Of a stretch of DNA of 64,000 nt, positions 43,401 to 52,020 are shown one piece after another (position 1 is the first letter of the stretch; every line of letters begins with the position of its first letter). The position numbers and the translations under genes are program-made. Under the pieces are notes generated by a model. It had not been told where the DNA came from. It saw only the letters and a program-made list of their open reading frames with translations, and ran no database searches. Source of the stretch: DASWIG01 sp965371445 (GTDB taxonomy: Bacteria > Acidobacteriota > Thermoanaerobaculia > Multivoradales > J023). The stretch is taken from assembly GCA_965371445.1 (NCBI GenBank), contig CBDUYN010000037.1, positions 1-64,000 on the forward strand, in the 5' to 3' direction.

Positions 43401-44770
43401 ACCAGGCGGTCGTGGCGCGAGCCGATCTCGTAGGCGCGGGTCTCGCCGGTCCTCTCGGGGAGCCGGTGGGTGTCGATCGCCTCGACGGCGAGGAGCGTCT
43501 TGATCGTGATGCCGGATACGGTTGGGCGGAGCTGGCTCGACGAGCCGCCGTAGCTCGACACCCAGCCGCTCGGCGACCGTTGCGAGGAAACCTGGGTGCT
43601 CGACCCCGTGGACCCGGAACGGCCGGACGGCGACGAGGAAGGCGGAAAAACGACCCGGGTCTTGGTGCTGTCGTCCGGCCCGGCCGGAAAGGCGCTCGGA
43701 AGCTGGGAGGCGGTGGGAGGTACGGAGAAAGGACGCCTCCCGGAGGCGGTTCCGAGCTGCGAGAGGACGGAGCCGGCCCGGCTGGAGTCGAGCGGCGCCC
43801 GGGTGAAGCTCGAGAGGTCGGTTTCGGTCGAGGTGAGGCCGACGATCTCGCCCAGCGCCTGGGCCACCTCGACGGCGTCCTGCGGCCGGCGGTCGGGGTG
43901 TTTCTCGAGCAGCCGGTCGATCAGCTCGGAAAGCTCCTGGGGGATCTCCGGGTTCAGCTCGTAGGCCGGTTTCTGGCGCTCGGTGCACACCTGGGCCAGG
44001 GTGTGGACGATCGACTGGCCGAGGAAGGGCGCCTTGCCGGTGACCGACTCGTAGAGCAAGATCCCGAGGGAAAAGAGGTCGGAGCGGTGGTCGACCGGAT
44101 CTCCTTTGGCCTGCTCGGGCGACATGGCCCGGCCGGTGCCGAGGATCGCCCCCTGGACCGAGAGCGCGGTGTCCTGGGGCCCCTGCACCAGGCGCTTGGC
44201 CAGCCCGAAGTCGAGGATCTTGGCGGCGCCGGTGGCGGTGACCATGACGTTCTCGGTCTTCAAGTCCCGATGGACGAGGCCCTTGACGTGAGCTTCGTGG
44301 AGCCCCTGGGCCACGGTGTGGGCGATGTGGGCGGCCGGCGCCCAGTGGAGGTCGCCTTCCTTGACCAGCCGGCGGAGCGATTTCCCCTCGACGAGCTCCA
44401 TGACGATCCAGTCGCCCTCTTCCATCTCCACGATGTCGTAGATCTGGACGATGGCCGGGTGGTTGAGGCTGGCGACCGCCCGCGCCTCGCGCCGCAGGCG
44501 CTGGCGTACCTTGGGGTCTTCGGCGACGTCGGGCAGGATGTGCTTGATCGCGACCCAACGTTCCAGGCGCTCGTCCCAAGCGCGGTAGACCGCCCCCATG
44601 CCGCCGCTACCGAGCTTCGACTCGATGCGGTACGGGCCGACGCGTTCTGGCGGTCCAGGCGACTCCTTCTTGTCGGGGGTGTCGGGCTCTGGCTCAGGAC
44701 GGGGCTTCATCGGGAGTGGCTCAAGGGGGCTTCGGGGCTCGGAGTCGACAGGGGTCGTGATTCGCATCAT
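40496..44770 (-). CDS. Ser/Thr protein kinase with cyclase-like, TolB-N-like and TPR domains
   Basis: A protein of 1424 residues. Kinase domain at about 46-315: LGSGGMGAVYRAWDERLERW, catalytic K76 (WVAIKHI), HRDLKTENVMV, DFGLAK, GTGRAMSPEQAKG. A class III cyclase-like domain follows (LLLFERPVEAVRYALAYHDH, GRVAIHLGEVLL) without the metal/substrate residues of active cyclases. One transmembrane helix (WIAAAAVLLLAAVLASWIL), a periplasmic TolB-N/FlgO-like domain (VAILSIRNLTGRGEDGWYST) and about ten TPR repeats to the C-terminus come next. It is a membrane-spanning signalling protein, paralogous to the next gene. ATG at 44770. Confidence 0.9.
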   Translation of the reverse strand: MMRITTPVDSEPRSPLEPLPMKPRPEPEPDTPDKKESPGPPERVGPYRIESKLGSGGMGAVYRAWDERLERWVAIKHILPDVAEDPKVRQRLRREARAVASLNHPAIVQIYDIVEMEEGDWIVMELVEGKSLRRLVKEGDLHWAPAAHIAHTVAQGLHEAHVKGLVHRDLKTENVMVTATGAAKILDFGLAKRLVQGPQDTALSVQGAILGTGRAMSPEQAKGDPVDHRSDLFSLGILLYESVTGKAPFLGQSIVHTLAQVCTERQKPAYELNPEIPQELSELIDRLLEKHPDRRPQDAVEVAQALGEIVGLTSTETDLSSFTRAPLDSSRAGSVLSQLGTASGRRPFSVPPTASQLPSAFPAGPDDSTKTRVVFPPSSSPSGRSGSTGSSTQVSSQRSPSGWVSSYGGSSSQLRPTVSGITIKTLLAVEAIDTHRLPERTGETRAYEIGSRHDRLVRDLLAQFQAVEIQKTESFLLLFERPVEAVRYALAYHDHLAGLAQEIGVELKGRVAIHLGEVLLHENLQDDVERGARPLEVEGLAKLVTARVASLAGGGQTLLTQAAYDMSHRALVDESLTGDEFRWQSHGLFELDNVEEKVPVHEVSPVGIAPLPAPADSGCARRVSEDASWSSVVTDPGRGGLRWIAAAAVLLLAAVLASWILRPRPRPGVDASRTTVAILSIRNLTGRGEDGWYSTALSEMLSIELAAGGQLRLIPGESVARLKQDGFTFDTNTLARDTLEKVGKRLDAEYVILGSYALLGDDGERILQLLLQLQDTTSGEEQASVSKTGQEERFFDLVSEAGTELRASLDVGKKTLAEATALRNALPSTTEATRLYAKGLETFRTYDALAARERLLEAVEIDPYYALAHAALSEAWSALGYDREAADSARRAWELSSDLPREERLWIEGLFHATSADWAQAIHTFTALRRFYPESIEYGLRLAQAQGKAGLNQDAIDTLEDMRTALGSEDPRIDLEEAALATALSDYDAALAASSRAIEKAVARESATLEAASQLAQAGTYYYLGRGREAEEAALRAERLFAQVGDQGMLARARYQIALSIHGRGDLDEAERGYYEALEIHEKSGNRSQQAQVLHMLGYVFYERGDLTEADRKVDEAIAISDELGDRHGVYNYRDTKIVFAVQRNDLAAAEELARSEIAFGEEIGNVEWQAWGYDHLGRIAFARGELDAVRERYEKMEALSQDVGRGRLMAALRRGQGEVLLAQGELDAAEQSIQASIRILAGMGDRESEVDAQVTRIHLLFALGRRRECAEEARRLTDELRAEGRRDAMLAAATTLIDALLSEGELDAAREVLATIEEAIDRSENPAVRLAARVRRARFLAADEDYARALREIESTVSEVRAAGLRGVELEARLALGEIEVLGGGSSSVGDAGRRRLDELAEEARTLGFHQIAHRAAEIRQGL

Positions 44771-44875
44771 TGCATACTTCCGGGGGTGCGAAAATTCGAT
44801 AGGCGGACGGATCTGCGAGCCGTCTCTCGACGTTCCGCGGCCCGGTGCTCCGGCCGGGCTGAGCGAGGGTTTCGT

Positions 44876-47800
44876 CTACTCGCGTTCGACGAGCGCCAGC
44901 TCGGAAGCCACCTCGGCCGCGGCCGCGGAGTTGCCCAGGCCAGCGAAGAGCCGGCGGGCCTCTTCGAGGTGCCGGCGCCCCTCCTGGCCGCGCTCCAACC
45001 GGACGAGAGCCCGGCCGGAAAGGCGCCGGGCGTGGGCCCGGCGCCACGCGTCGAGTCCTCCCCGGGCCGCGGCCTGGGCCGCCTTCAGCTGCCTTGCGGT
45101 CTCGCCCAGGGCTTCGGCCGCCATCGCTTCCGTCAGGTCGACGTGCGGATCCTCGCCAGGGGGACGGGGCAGCCGGCGCAGCGCACCGAGGGTCAACAAG
45201 GCATCCTCAGGGCGGCCGGCGGCGATCTGCGATTCCGCGATCCGGACGCCGGCGTCGAGGTTCTCCGGCAGCACGCGCCGGAGGACTTCGAAGGACTCGA
45301 TAGCTTTAGAGTCCTGTCGGGCGATTTGGTAGTAGCGGCCCTCGATCATCAGTGTCACGTTGGAGGGTAGGGGACGGGACAGCTCGAAGGCGCGGCGGGC
45401 GCTGGGGACCGCGGCGGCGTCCTCGCCGAGGCGGACGAGGGCCTCGGCGAGCGCCATGTGGGCGAGAGCGTATTCGCCGTCGAGCGCGAGGGCTCGTCGG
45501 AAGAGGCCGCGGGCACCGGCCGGATCGTCCGCGCGAAATCGTGCCAGCCCTTCGGCGAAGAGCCGCCCCGCCGCGCTCGAGGACGGCAGCGTCGCCCGCT
45601 GCTCGGCCAGGTCGGCTGGACGGAGCTCGCCGAGGCCCAGGTCGGCGCGCAGCTCCCCGGCCAACCCGGTGACGACGTCGAAGAGGTCTTCCTCGGCACC
45701 GGATTCCGAGCTGCCCCTGGGGATCTCGGCAGGGCCGCGGGTGTCCTGGATCCAGGCCATCAGGGTGATCTGCCGGATCGTCGGCAGGTAGCGGCCGAAA
45801 ATCACGTAGTCGACTCCGAGCCGCTGGCGCACCTCGGCCAGCAAATCGGCGGGCAGCGATTCGGACCGGGGAAGGGGGAGGATGCGCCGGAGCTCGGCCA
45901 CACGCTCACCGGGCACGACGCGCAATTGCTCGCCGACGGAAAGCTGGGACGCCAGCATCTCGGTGATCGTCGTGTCGAGCCACGGTCGAGGCTCGTCAAG
46001 AGTGCTGATGAAACCGTAGACCGCGACGGAACGCGCCGTGGTGGGCGCGCTGGGCGAATCCGGGCCCGGCTCGGGCGAATCCAAGTAGACCCAGACGGCG
46101 GTCACCAGCAGCGCGGCCACCAGCGCCGCGGCACCGACGAGGCCCCATCCCGTCAACCGGCCCGGCAGGGCGCCCGACTCCTTGGGGTCCTCCGGGTCGT
46201 CGATCTGCGAGGTCTCGGGCGTGCCGGTGGGGGGTGGGAGAGGCGCCACCTTGGCCGAGCGCACCTCGAAGATACGTAGCCCTTCGTCGACGCCCGGATA
46301 GCGGAAACGGCCGTGCGAGATCCACGCGAGGCCTCCTGTCGTCGGCTCGCTTCCGACGAGCGCTCGCCGTGCCATGTCGTAGGCCCCCTGGGTGAGCAGC
46401 GTCTGGCGCGCACCGGCGAGGTTCAGGGTGTGGGAGACGATCCCTTCCGCGGTCGCTTCGGCCTCGACTCTCGCGTGGCCTCGCGCCGGGAGGCTCGACT
46501 CGTGCCAGGAGACCTCGCCGAGATGGATCCCGGCGTGTCCCGCAAGCTCGACGCCGAGCTCGACGGCGAGCCCCGCGAGCCGGCGGTGATAGGTCATGGC
46601 GCAGCGTACGGCGTCGATCGGACGCTCGAAGAGCAACAGGAAAGCCCGATCGTGGGAGATCTCGACGCCGCCCCATTGCATCAGGAGCTCCCGCAGCAGG
46701 TCGTCGTGGCGGGCGATCACCTCGAAAGCGCGAGCCTCTCCGAGCCCTTCGCCCAGCTTCTCGACGCCGGCGAGAGAGATCCTCGTCAACGTCTTGACGA
46801 AAATCCCGTCGGCCGGCCCGGTTGGCGAGCCCGAGACGCCGGTGGCCGCCGAGTCCTTCCCGGAAAGAGCGAGCGGGGGCGTCCTGGCGCCACCGAGCGC
46901 GCTGTAGCCCAGCACCGAGGCGTCGGCGGGCAGGGCGCCGTGCTCCTCACCGAGCTCGGCGGCGATCGCATGGAGCTTTTCCACCACCTCCAGGGCGCTT
47001 TCGGGCCGCTCGGCCGGATCTTTGGCCAACAGGGCGTCGATCAGAAGCGACAGCTCTTCCGGCACCAGCGGATCGACCTCGTGCGCCGGGACCTGACGCT
47101 TGACACAGACCTGGGTCAGGACGTGGACGATCGACGAGCCGGAAAACGGCGGCCGCCCGGTCACCAGCTCGTAGAGGAGCGAGCCCAGCGAGAACAGGTC
47201 CGAGCGCGCGTCGACGCTCTCTCCCTTGGCCTGCTCGGGCGACATAGTGCGGCTGGTGCCGACGATCGGCCCGATGCCGGAGGAGTGGCTGGAGTCGGCG
47301 GAGCGGTTGAGGTCCTTGGCGAGGCCGAAGTCGAGGATCTTGGCGTGACCGCTCGACGTCACCATGACGTTCTCGGTCTTCAAATCCCGGTGGATGATGC
47401 CCTGGACATGCGCCTCGGCGAGGCCGCTCGCCACCTCCGCCGCGACATAGAGGGCCGGTGCCAGGGACAGCCGGCCCTCTTCGACCAGGGTGGCGAGGCT
47501 CGGCCCGTCCACCAGCTCCATGACGATCCAGTCGCCTTCGTCGCTCTCTACGATGTCGTAGATCTGGACGATCGCCGGGTGGTTCAAGCCCGCCACGTGC
47601 CGCGCTTCACGGCGCAACCGGGCGCGGCCTTCCTCGTCGGACTCCGCGTGAATTTTCTTGACGGCGACCCATCGACCGAGGCGTTCGTCGTGGGCCTGGT
47701 AAACCTCCCCCATGCCCCCAGCGCCGAGCCGACTCTCGATGCGGTAGGGGCCGACTTTTGCGGGTGGGCTCGGCCGCTCGCCGCGGCGGGTCAGTTTCAC
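44876..47800 (-). CDS. Ser/Thr protein kinase, paralogue of the neighbouring kinase
   Basis: Same architecture, about 974 residues from the GTG at 47800 (in-frame GTG 47818 and TTG 47836 are alternatives; none has a strong ribosome site). Kinase motifs: LGAGGMGEVYQAHDERLGRW, K in WVAVKKI, HRDLKTENVMV, DFGLAK, GTSRTMSPEQAKG. A cyclase-like domain (LLLFERPIDAVRCAMTYHRR), a TM helix (GAAALVAALLVTAVWVYL), a TolB-N-like domain and a shorter TPR block (about five repeats) follow. A tandem duplication followed by TPR expansion or loss explains the pair. Both read away from the divergent D-aminoacylase gene. Confidence 0.9.
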   Translation of the reverse strand: MKLTRRGERPSPPAKVGPYRIESRLGAGGMGEVYQAHDERLGRWVAVKKIHAESDEEGRARLRREARHVAGLNHPAIVQIYDIVESDEGDWIVMELVDGPSLATLVEEGRLSLAPALYVAAEVASGLAEAHVQGIIHRDLKTENVMVTSSGHAKILDFGLAKDLNRSADSSHSSGIGPIVGTSRTMSPEQAKGESVDARSDLFSLGSLLYELVTGRPPFSGSSIVHVLTQVCVKRQVPAHEVDPLVPEELSLLIDALLAKDPAERPESALEVVEKLHAIAAELGEEHGALPADASVLGYSALGGARTPPLALSGKDSAATGVSGSPTGPADGIFVKTLTRISLAGVEKLGEGLGEARAFEVIARHDDLLRELLMQWGGVEISHDRAFLLLFERPIDAVRCAMTYHRRLAGLAVELGVELAGHAGIHLGEVSWHESSLPARGHARVEAEATAEGIVSHTLNLAGARQTLLTQGAYDMARRALVGSEPTTGGLAWISHGRFRYPGVDEGLRIFEVRSAKVAPLPPPTGTPETSQIDDPEDPKESGALPGRLTGWGLVGAAALVAALLVTAVWVYLDSPEPGPDSPSAPTTARSVAVYGFISTLDEPRPWLDTTITEMLASQLSVGEQLRVVPGERVAELRRILPLPRSESLPADLLAEVRQRLGVDYVIFGRYLPTIRQITLMAWIQDTRGPAEIPRGSSESGAEEDLFDVVTGLAGELRADLGLGELRPADLAEQRATLPSSSAAGRLFAEGLARFRADDPAGARGLFRRALALDGEYALAHMALAEALVRLGEDAAAVPSARRAFELSRPLPSNVTLMIEGRYYQIARQDSKAIESFEVLRRVLPENLDAGVRIAESQIAAGRPEDALLTLGALRRLPRPPGEDPHVDLTEAMAAEALGETARQLKAAQAAARGGLDAWRRAHARRLSGRALVRLERGQEGRRHLEEARRLFAGLGNSAAAAEVASELALVERE

Positions 47801-47895
47801 GCCATCCAGTCTAGTCACAGACCCGGCAGGGGGCAAGGTGGGACCCCCTCGGTTGCGGCGGCTATACTCCCCGCCAGCACGACGAAAGGAGAGGT

Positions 47896-49470
47896 ATGGC
47901 TCGGCTCGACGTCTTGATCCACGGTGCCACGGTCTACGACGGGCTCTCCAAGGAGCCCCGCGGCCTTGCCGTCGGCATCCGCGGCGAGCGGATCGTCCAC
48001 GTCGGCGAGAAGCCGGTGGGCGAGGACGCCCGCACGGCCATCGACGGCCGGGGCCTCGTGCTGGCTCCGGGCTTCGTCGACAGCCATGCCTCGACGGGCC
48101 TCGGCTACCTCGTCCCCCACGCCGCCGACAACAAGCTCTTCCAGGGGGTGACGACCGAGGTCGTCGGCAACTGCGGCACCTCGAACGCCCCGATCGCCGA
48201 GCGGCTCGCCGAGGAGACGGCCGCGGAGTGCCGGGCGATGGGCGTCCCCTTCAGCTGGCGGACGGTGGGAGAATGGCTCGCGCAGTTGGAGGCCTACGGC
48301 GTGCCGCTGAACGTCGCCACCCACGCCGGCCACTCGACGCTTCGCGCCGGCGCCGCGGGCGAGGACGCCGAGATCGGCGAGGACGGCGAGCGGCGGATGG
48401 GCGAAGCGCTCGAGCGGGCCCTCGACGACGGCGTCCTGGGGGTGACGACCGGCCTGGTCTACGCTCCCGGGAGCTTTGCGACGACGGCGGAGGTCGTCCG
48501 TCTGGCGCGGCGGGTGGCGCGGCGCGGCGGGATCTACGCAAGCCATCTGAGGAACGAGCGCGAGGGCCTCGGGGACGCCGTCGCCGAAGCGCTCGAGATC
48601 GGCCGCGCCGCACGTCTTCCGGTCCTGATCAGCCATCTGAAAGCCGCGGAGCGTCCCAACTGGGGCAAGCTTCCAGGAGTGATCGCTTCGATCGAGGCGG
48701 CGCGCTCGGCGGGACAGCGGGTGAGCTTCGAGGTCTATCCCTACACCGCGGTGTCGACGAAGCTGCGCACGTTCCTCCCCAAGGACTTTCTAAAGAGCGG
48801 CGTCGCCGCCATGGTCGAGCGCCTCGGCCACGGCGAGCCCCGGGCGCGCTCGATCGCCTGGCTCGACGGCCGGGGCACCGACTTCGAAGGCATGACGCTC
48901 GTCACCGAGAGCCTTCCGGGGACGCGCGGCAAGAGCCTCGCCGAGGTTGGGCGCGAGCGCACGACGAGCGGCGGCGACGCCGTCGTCGACGTGCTGCTCG
49001 CCGACCCGGAGGCCTGGATCGTCTATGATTGCATCTCCCCGGACGACCTCCTGACGGCGCTTCTTTGGGACGACTCGATCGTGTGCAGCGATTCCTGGAG
49101 CTATCCCTGGAACGCGCCGCGGCAGATTGGCGACCCGCACCCGCGGACCTTCGGCGCGTTCGCGCGCTTCCTGGAGCGTTACGTCCTCGGCGAGAAGCGC
49201 CTTTCCTTCGGCGAAGCGGTGCGCAAGGTCACCTCGCTTCCAGCCGATTTTCTGGGCCTCCACGGCCGCGGCCGCATCGCCGAGGGGGCCTGGGCCGACC
49301 TGGTGCTCCTCGACCCGGCGCGGCTGCGCGAGAGGGCGACCTTTCGCGAGCCACGCCGCTTCGCCGAAGGGATCCGGGACGTCTGGGTCAACGGCACCCG
49401 AATGCTCGCCGACGGCCGGCTCGCCCTGTCCAAGCGTCCGGGACACGTCTTGAGGAGGAGAGATGGCTGA
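47896..49470 (+). CDS. D-aminoacylase-like amidohydrolase with altered metal site
   Basis: A protein of 524 residues; the ATG at 47896 follows AAAGGAGAGG. Amidohydrolase fold close to N-acyl-D-amino-acid deacylases: GLVLAPGFVDSHASTG, VTTEVVGNCGTSNAP (C93), LTTGLVYAPGSFATT-type loop (TTGLVYAPGSF), YASHLRNE, LISHLKAAERPNWGK, IVCSDSWSYP. The usual HxH metal pair after PGF(V/I)D is H64-A-S, so the second His is lost while the other ligands remain. Likely role is hydrolysis of N-acyl-D-amino acids or related amides. Overlaps the GNAT gene by eight bases. Confidence 0.85.
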   Translation: MARLDVLIHGATVYDGLSKEPRGLAVGIRGERIVHVGEKPVGEDARTAIDGRGLVLAPGFVDSHASTGLGYLVPHAADNKLFQGVTTEVVGNCGTSNAPIAERLAEETAAECRAMGVPFSWRTVGEWLAQLEAYGVPLNVATHAGHSTLRAGAAGEDAEIGEDGERRMGEALERALDDGVLGVTTGLVYAPGSFATTAEVVRLARRVARRGGIYASHLRNEREGLGDAVAEALEIGRAARLPVLISHLKAAERPNWGKLPGVIASIEAARSAGQRVSFEVYPYTAVSTKLRTFLPKDFLKSGVAAMVERLGHGEPRARSIAWLDGRGTDFEGMTLVTESLPGTRGKSLAEVGRERTTSGGDAVVDVLLADPEAWIVYDCISPDDLLTALLWDDSIVCSDSWSYPWNAPRQIGDPHPRTFGAFARFLERYVLGEKRLSFGEAVRKVTSLPADFLGLHGRGRIAEGAWADLVLLDPARLRERATFREPRRFAEGIRDVWVNGTRMLADGRLALSKRPGHVLRRRDG

Positions 49471-49996
49471 ATCCAGCGAAGCTCGATGGCGCGACGCGAG
49501 GCCCGACGACGCGGCGGCGATCGCCGAGATCTACAACGAATCCGTCCGCGCGGCCGACGCCACCATGGACGAGGACGAGAAAATCGCCGCCGAGGTGCGC
49601 CGCCAGATCGAGGGATTCGGCCCGCGGGAGACAATTCTCGTCCTCGAGGGTGGCGCAAGAATCCTCGGATGGGGTATCATCAAGCGGTACAGCGATCGTC
49701 CAGGGTACCGTTTCTGCTGCGAGACTTCTGTGTACCTGCGTCGTGACGAGGTCGCAAGAGGCTACGGCCCGCGGATCAAGCTAGCCCTGATCGAACGCTG
49801 CCGGCAGTATGGATACCACCACCTGGTGGCCAAGATCTTCGCCGACAACATCCGTTGCATCGAGTACAACCTTCGTCTCGGCTACGAGAGGGTCGGCATT
49901 CAGCGCGAGATCGGCTACAAGAACGGGCGCTGGCACGACGTTGCCATCCTCCAGCTGGTGCTCGACGACGTCGCGCCGGCCGTCCGCGAGAGTTGA
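49463..49996 (+). CDS. GNAT-family N-acetyltransferase (phosphinothricin acetyltransferase-like)
   Basis: A protein of 177 residues: RDARPDDAAAIAEIYNESVR at the start (typical of this subgroup), a central strand RFCCETSVYLRRDEVARGYG with the acetyl-CoA loop, then HHLVAKIFADNIRCIEYNLR and LGYERVGIQREIGYKNGRWH. Acetylates a primary amine; target unknown. Translationally coupled to the D-aminoacylase-like gene, so it may act on an amino-acid-type substrate. Confidence 0.85.
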   Translation: MAESSEARWRDARPDDAAAIAEIYNESVRAADATMDEDEKIAAEVRRQIEGFGPRETILVLEGGARILGWGIIKRYSDRPGYRFCCETSVYLRRDEVARGYGPRIKLALIERCRQYGYHHLVAKIFADNIRCIEYNLRLGYERVGIQREIGYKNGRWHDVAILQLVLDDVAPAVRES

Positions 49997-50077
49997 GGGC
50001 GGCCGAGGGAAAACGCCGGCTCGTGAGGACGAGGTCGCAGGCCACCGTCCGCGCGCAACGAACCGAGGAGCTCCAAG

Positions 50078-51067
50078 ATGACGCAAGCCCCCCTTCCCCC
50101 CAAAGTCGAAGCCCTCGTCAGGAAAGTCGAAGCTGCCGGCGATCTCGGCCCGGCGGCCGCCAGGCAGCTCCTGGAGGAGGCCGGGATCGAGTCCTCGGAC
50201 CTGGAGCCGTGGGCCGACTTCGACCATCCGCGGGCCGATTCCTACGGCCGCAAGCTGGTCTACGACGGAGGATTTTTCGAGCTCATGGAGATGTCCTGGA
50301 TCGACGGTGACATGGCGGCGATCCACGACCACGGCCACACGCAGTGGGGGGCGGTGGCGCTTCTGGGACAGGCCGAGCACGCGGTCTTCAAGGTCCGGGA
50401 AGGCAGATTGAGCACCGCCGACCGCCGCGAATTCCCGGCCGGTACGGTCCTTGCGGTGAGCCACGACATGATCCACCAGATGGGAAACGTGGGCCAGGAG
50501 CCCTACCTGACGCTCCATCTCTACGGTTGCTATGGCCGCGAAGGCGGCGTGACCGGCGACGCCCGCCTCTACGAGCTCGACGAGGGCCGGATCCAGCGTA
50601 CGAGCGGCGGTGTCTTCTACGGCCTGCCGGAGGAGCAGGTCGACCGCCGCGAGGCCGGCCCGCGCCCCGACTTCCCGACGCTCCTGCGCCACAAGGTGGA
50701 GCTCTTGAAGCGTCTCCTGACGGCGAGCGGCAGCTGGGAGCGGGGGAGCTTCGCCACCGAGCGCGAGGCGCGGCTCGCCGGCGAGATCGCCGCCGCTTCG
50801 ACGTGGGAGCGGCTGGCGGAGGAATGGCGAGAGCTCGAGGCGGACCACCAGACCACGAGCTACTGCGAGATCCTCTACCAGGAGCTTCGCGCCACGGCCG
50901 CCCTGCAAAAGCGGCTCGCCGAGACGGGTCTTGCGCAGCCGCCCTTCAACACGACGCGCCTCGACGAGATCCTCGCCTGCACGAGCCTGGAAGAGCTGGC
51001 CGGCGGCTACCTGGAGCTGCTGAGCTCGACCTATGACCTCGCCCTGCCGGGCCTGGTCTTCGCCTGA
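50078..51067 (+). CDS. Cysteine-dioxygenase-like cupin protein with C-terminal extension
   Basis: A protein of 329 residues; the ATG at 50078 follows GGAGCTCC. Cupin iron ligands H83 and H85 (AIHDHGHTQWGAVALLG) and H133 (AVSHDMIHQMGN) match the three-His site of cysteine dioxygenases. The cupin occupies residues 45-160. The remaining ~140 residues are helical (HKVELLKRLLTASGSWERG) and are not part of ordinary ~200-residue dioxygenases. Reaction in relatives: cysteine thiol oxidation to sulfinate. Substrate here uncertain. Confidence 0.75.
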   Translation: MTQAPLPPKVEALVRKVEAAGDLGPAAARQLLEEAGIESSDLEPWADFDHPRADSYGRKLVYDGGFFELMEMSWIDGDMAAIHDHGHTQWGAVALLGQAEHAVFKVREGRLSTADRREFPAGTVLAVSHDMIHQMGNVGQEPYLTLHLYGCYGREGGVTGDARLYELDEGRIQRTSGGVFYGLPEEQVDRREAGPRPDFPTLLRHKVELLKRLLTASGSWERGSFATEREARLAGEIAAASTWERLAEEWRELEADHQTTSYCEILYQELRATAALQKRLAETGLAQPPFNTTRLDEILACTSLEELAGGYLELLSSTYDLALPGLVFA

Positions 51068-51116
51068 GAGGCAAAGAATCCCTTGCGCGAACGCGGGGAG
51101 AAAGACGAGCCAGAGA

Positions 51117-51947
51117 ATGGACGACGAGCTCCGCATCGACAGCCTGGCGGTGATCGGCGCCGGCAAGATGGGGGCCATGCTGATCTCGGCCCTGACCGAA
51201 GCGGGTGTGGTGGAGCCGGAGAAGGTGGTCGCGTCGGCGAAGACGCCGGAACGGCGCGCCCGGGTCGCCGAGCACCACGGCGGCGTCAGGACCACGGCCG
51301 AGAACCGCGAGGCGGCGCGGGGTGCGCGGGTGGTGCTTCTCGCCGTCAAGCCCCAGGTGGCCGCGGAGGTCCTGGCGGAGCTCGGCGGGGTCATGGAGCC
51401 GGGCCAGATCCTGCTGTCGATCGTCGCCGGCCTCTCGACCCGCGAGACCGAGGACGCCCTCGGCGGCCGGGAGGTCCCGGTGGTCCGGGCGATGCCCAAC
51501 ACGCCGAGCCGCATCGGCTGCGGCATGACCGCGGTCTGCGGCGGCCGCTGGGCGAGCGCCGAGGACGTCGAGCTGGCGCGGCAGGTCTTCGCCCACCTGG
51601 GCCGCGTCCTCGTCCTCGACGAGAAGCACTTCGACGCCGTCACCGGGCTTTCGGCCTCGGGACCGGCTTTCGTCTACATCATCATCGAGTCGTTGGCCGA
51701 GGGCGGCGTCAAGGTCGGCCTGCCGCGCAACGTGGCGACCGAGCTGGCGGCCCAGACCTGCCTCGGGGCGGCCCAAATGGTGCTCCAAACCGGCGACCAC
51801 CCGGCGCTCTTGAAAGACGAGGTCACGACCCCCGCCGGCTGCACCATGGACGGCATCCTGACGCTCGAGGAAGGGGGCCTCCGGGTCACTCTCATCAAGG
51901 CCGTCGTCGAGGCCCGGCGCCGCGCCGCGGAGCTGGTGAAGGGGTAG
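51117..51947 (+). CDS. proC: Pyrroline-5-carboxylate reductase
   Basis: The ATG at 51117 (MDDELRIDSLAVIGAGKMGA) is the natural start. 276 residues: Rossmann motif IGAGKMG, VVLLAVKPQV, VVRAMPNTPSRIGCGMTA, then the dimerisation domain GLSASGPAFVYIIIESLAEG and DEVTTPAGCTMDGILTLEEG. It reduces pyrroline-5-carboxylate to proline with NAD(P)H. Fifty bases after the cupin gene, same strand. Confidence 0.95.
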   Translation: MDDELRIDSLAVIGAGKMGAMLISALTEAGVVEPEKVVASAKTPERRARVAEHHGGVRTTAENREAARGARVVLLAVKPQVAAEVLAELGGVMEPGQILLSIVAGLSTRETEDALGGREVPVVRAMPNTPSRIGCGMTAVCGGRWASAEDVELARQVFAHLGRVLVLDEKHFDAVTGLSASGPAFVYIIIESLAEGGVKVGLPRNVATELAAQTCLGAAQMVLQTGDHPALLKDEVTTPAGCTMDGILTLEEGGLRVTLIKAVVEARRRAAELVKG

Positions 51948-51950
51948 GCT

Positions 51951-51979
51951 AGACGACCCGCCGCGGTGCTTCGTATACT
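51951..51979 (+). promoter_or_regulatory. Probable sigma-70-type promoter for the Ig-repeat lipoprotein
   Basis: TAGACG (51951-51956) and TATACT (51974-51979) are separated by 17 bases, starting just after the proC stop. A perfect -35 would be TTGACA (4 of 6 match); the -10 matches 5 of 6. The start codon follows 41 bases later. Confidence 0.45.
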
Positions 51980-52020
51980 GCCCCGAGAAGAGACGGGGAA
52001 CGACTACATAGACTCCTGAG

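Noticed and set aside
42968..45370. 800-codon plus-strand ORF
   Set aside because: Antisense to the two Ser/Thr kinases and spans the gap between them; no protein-like motifs.
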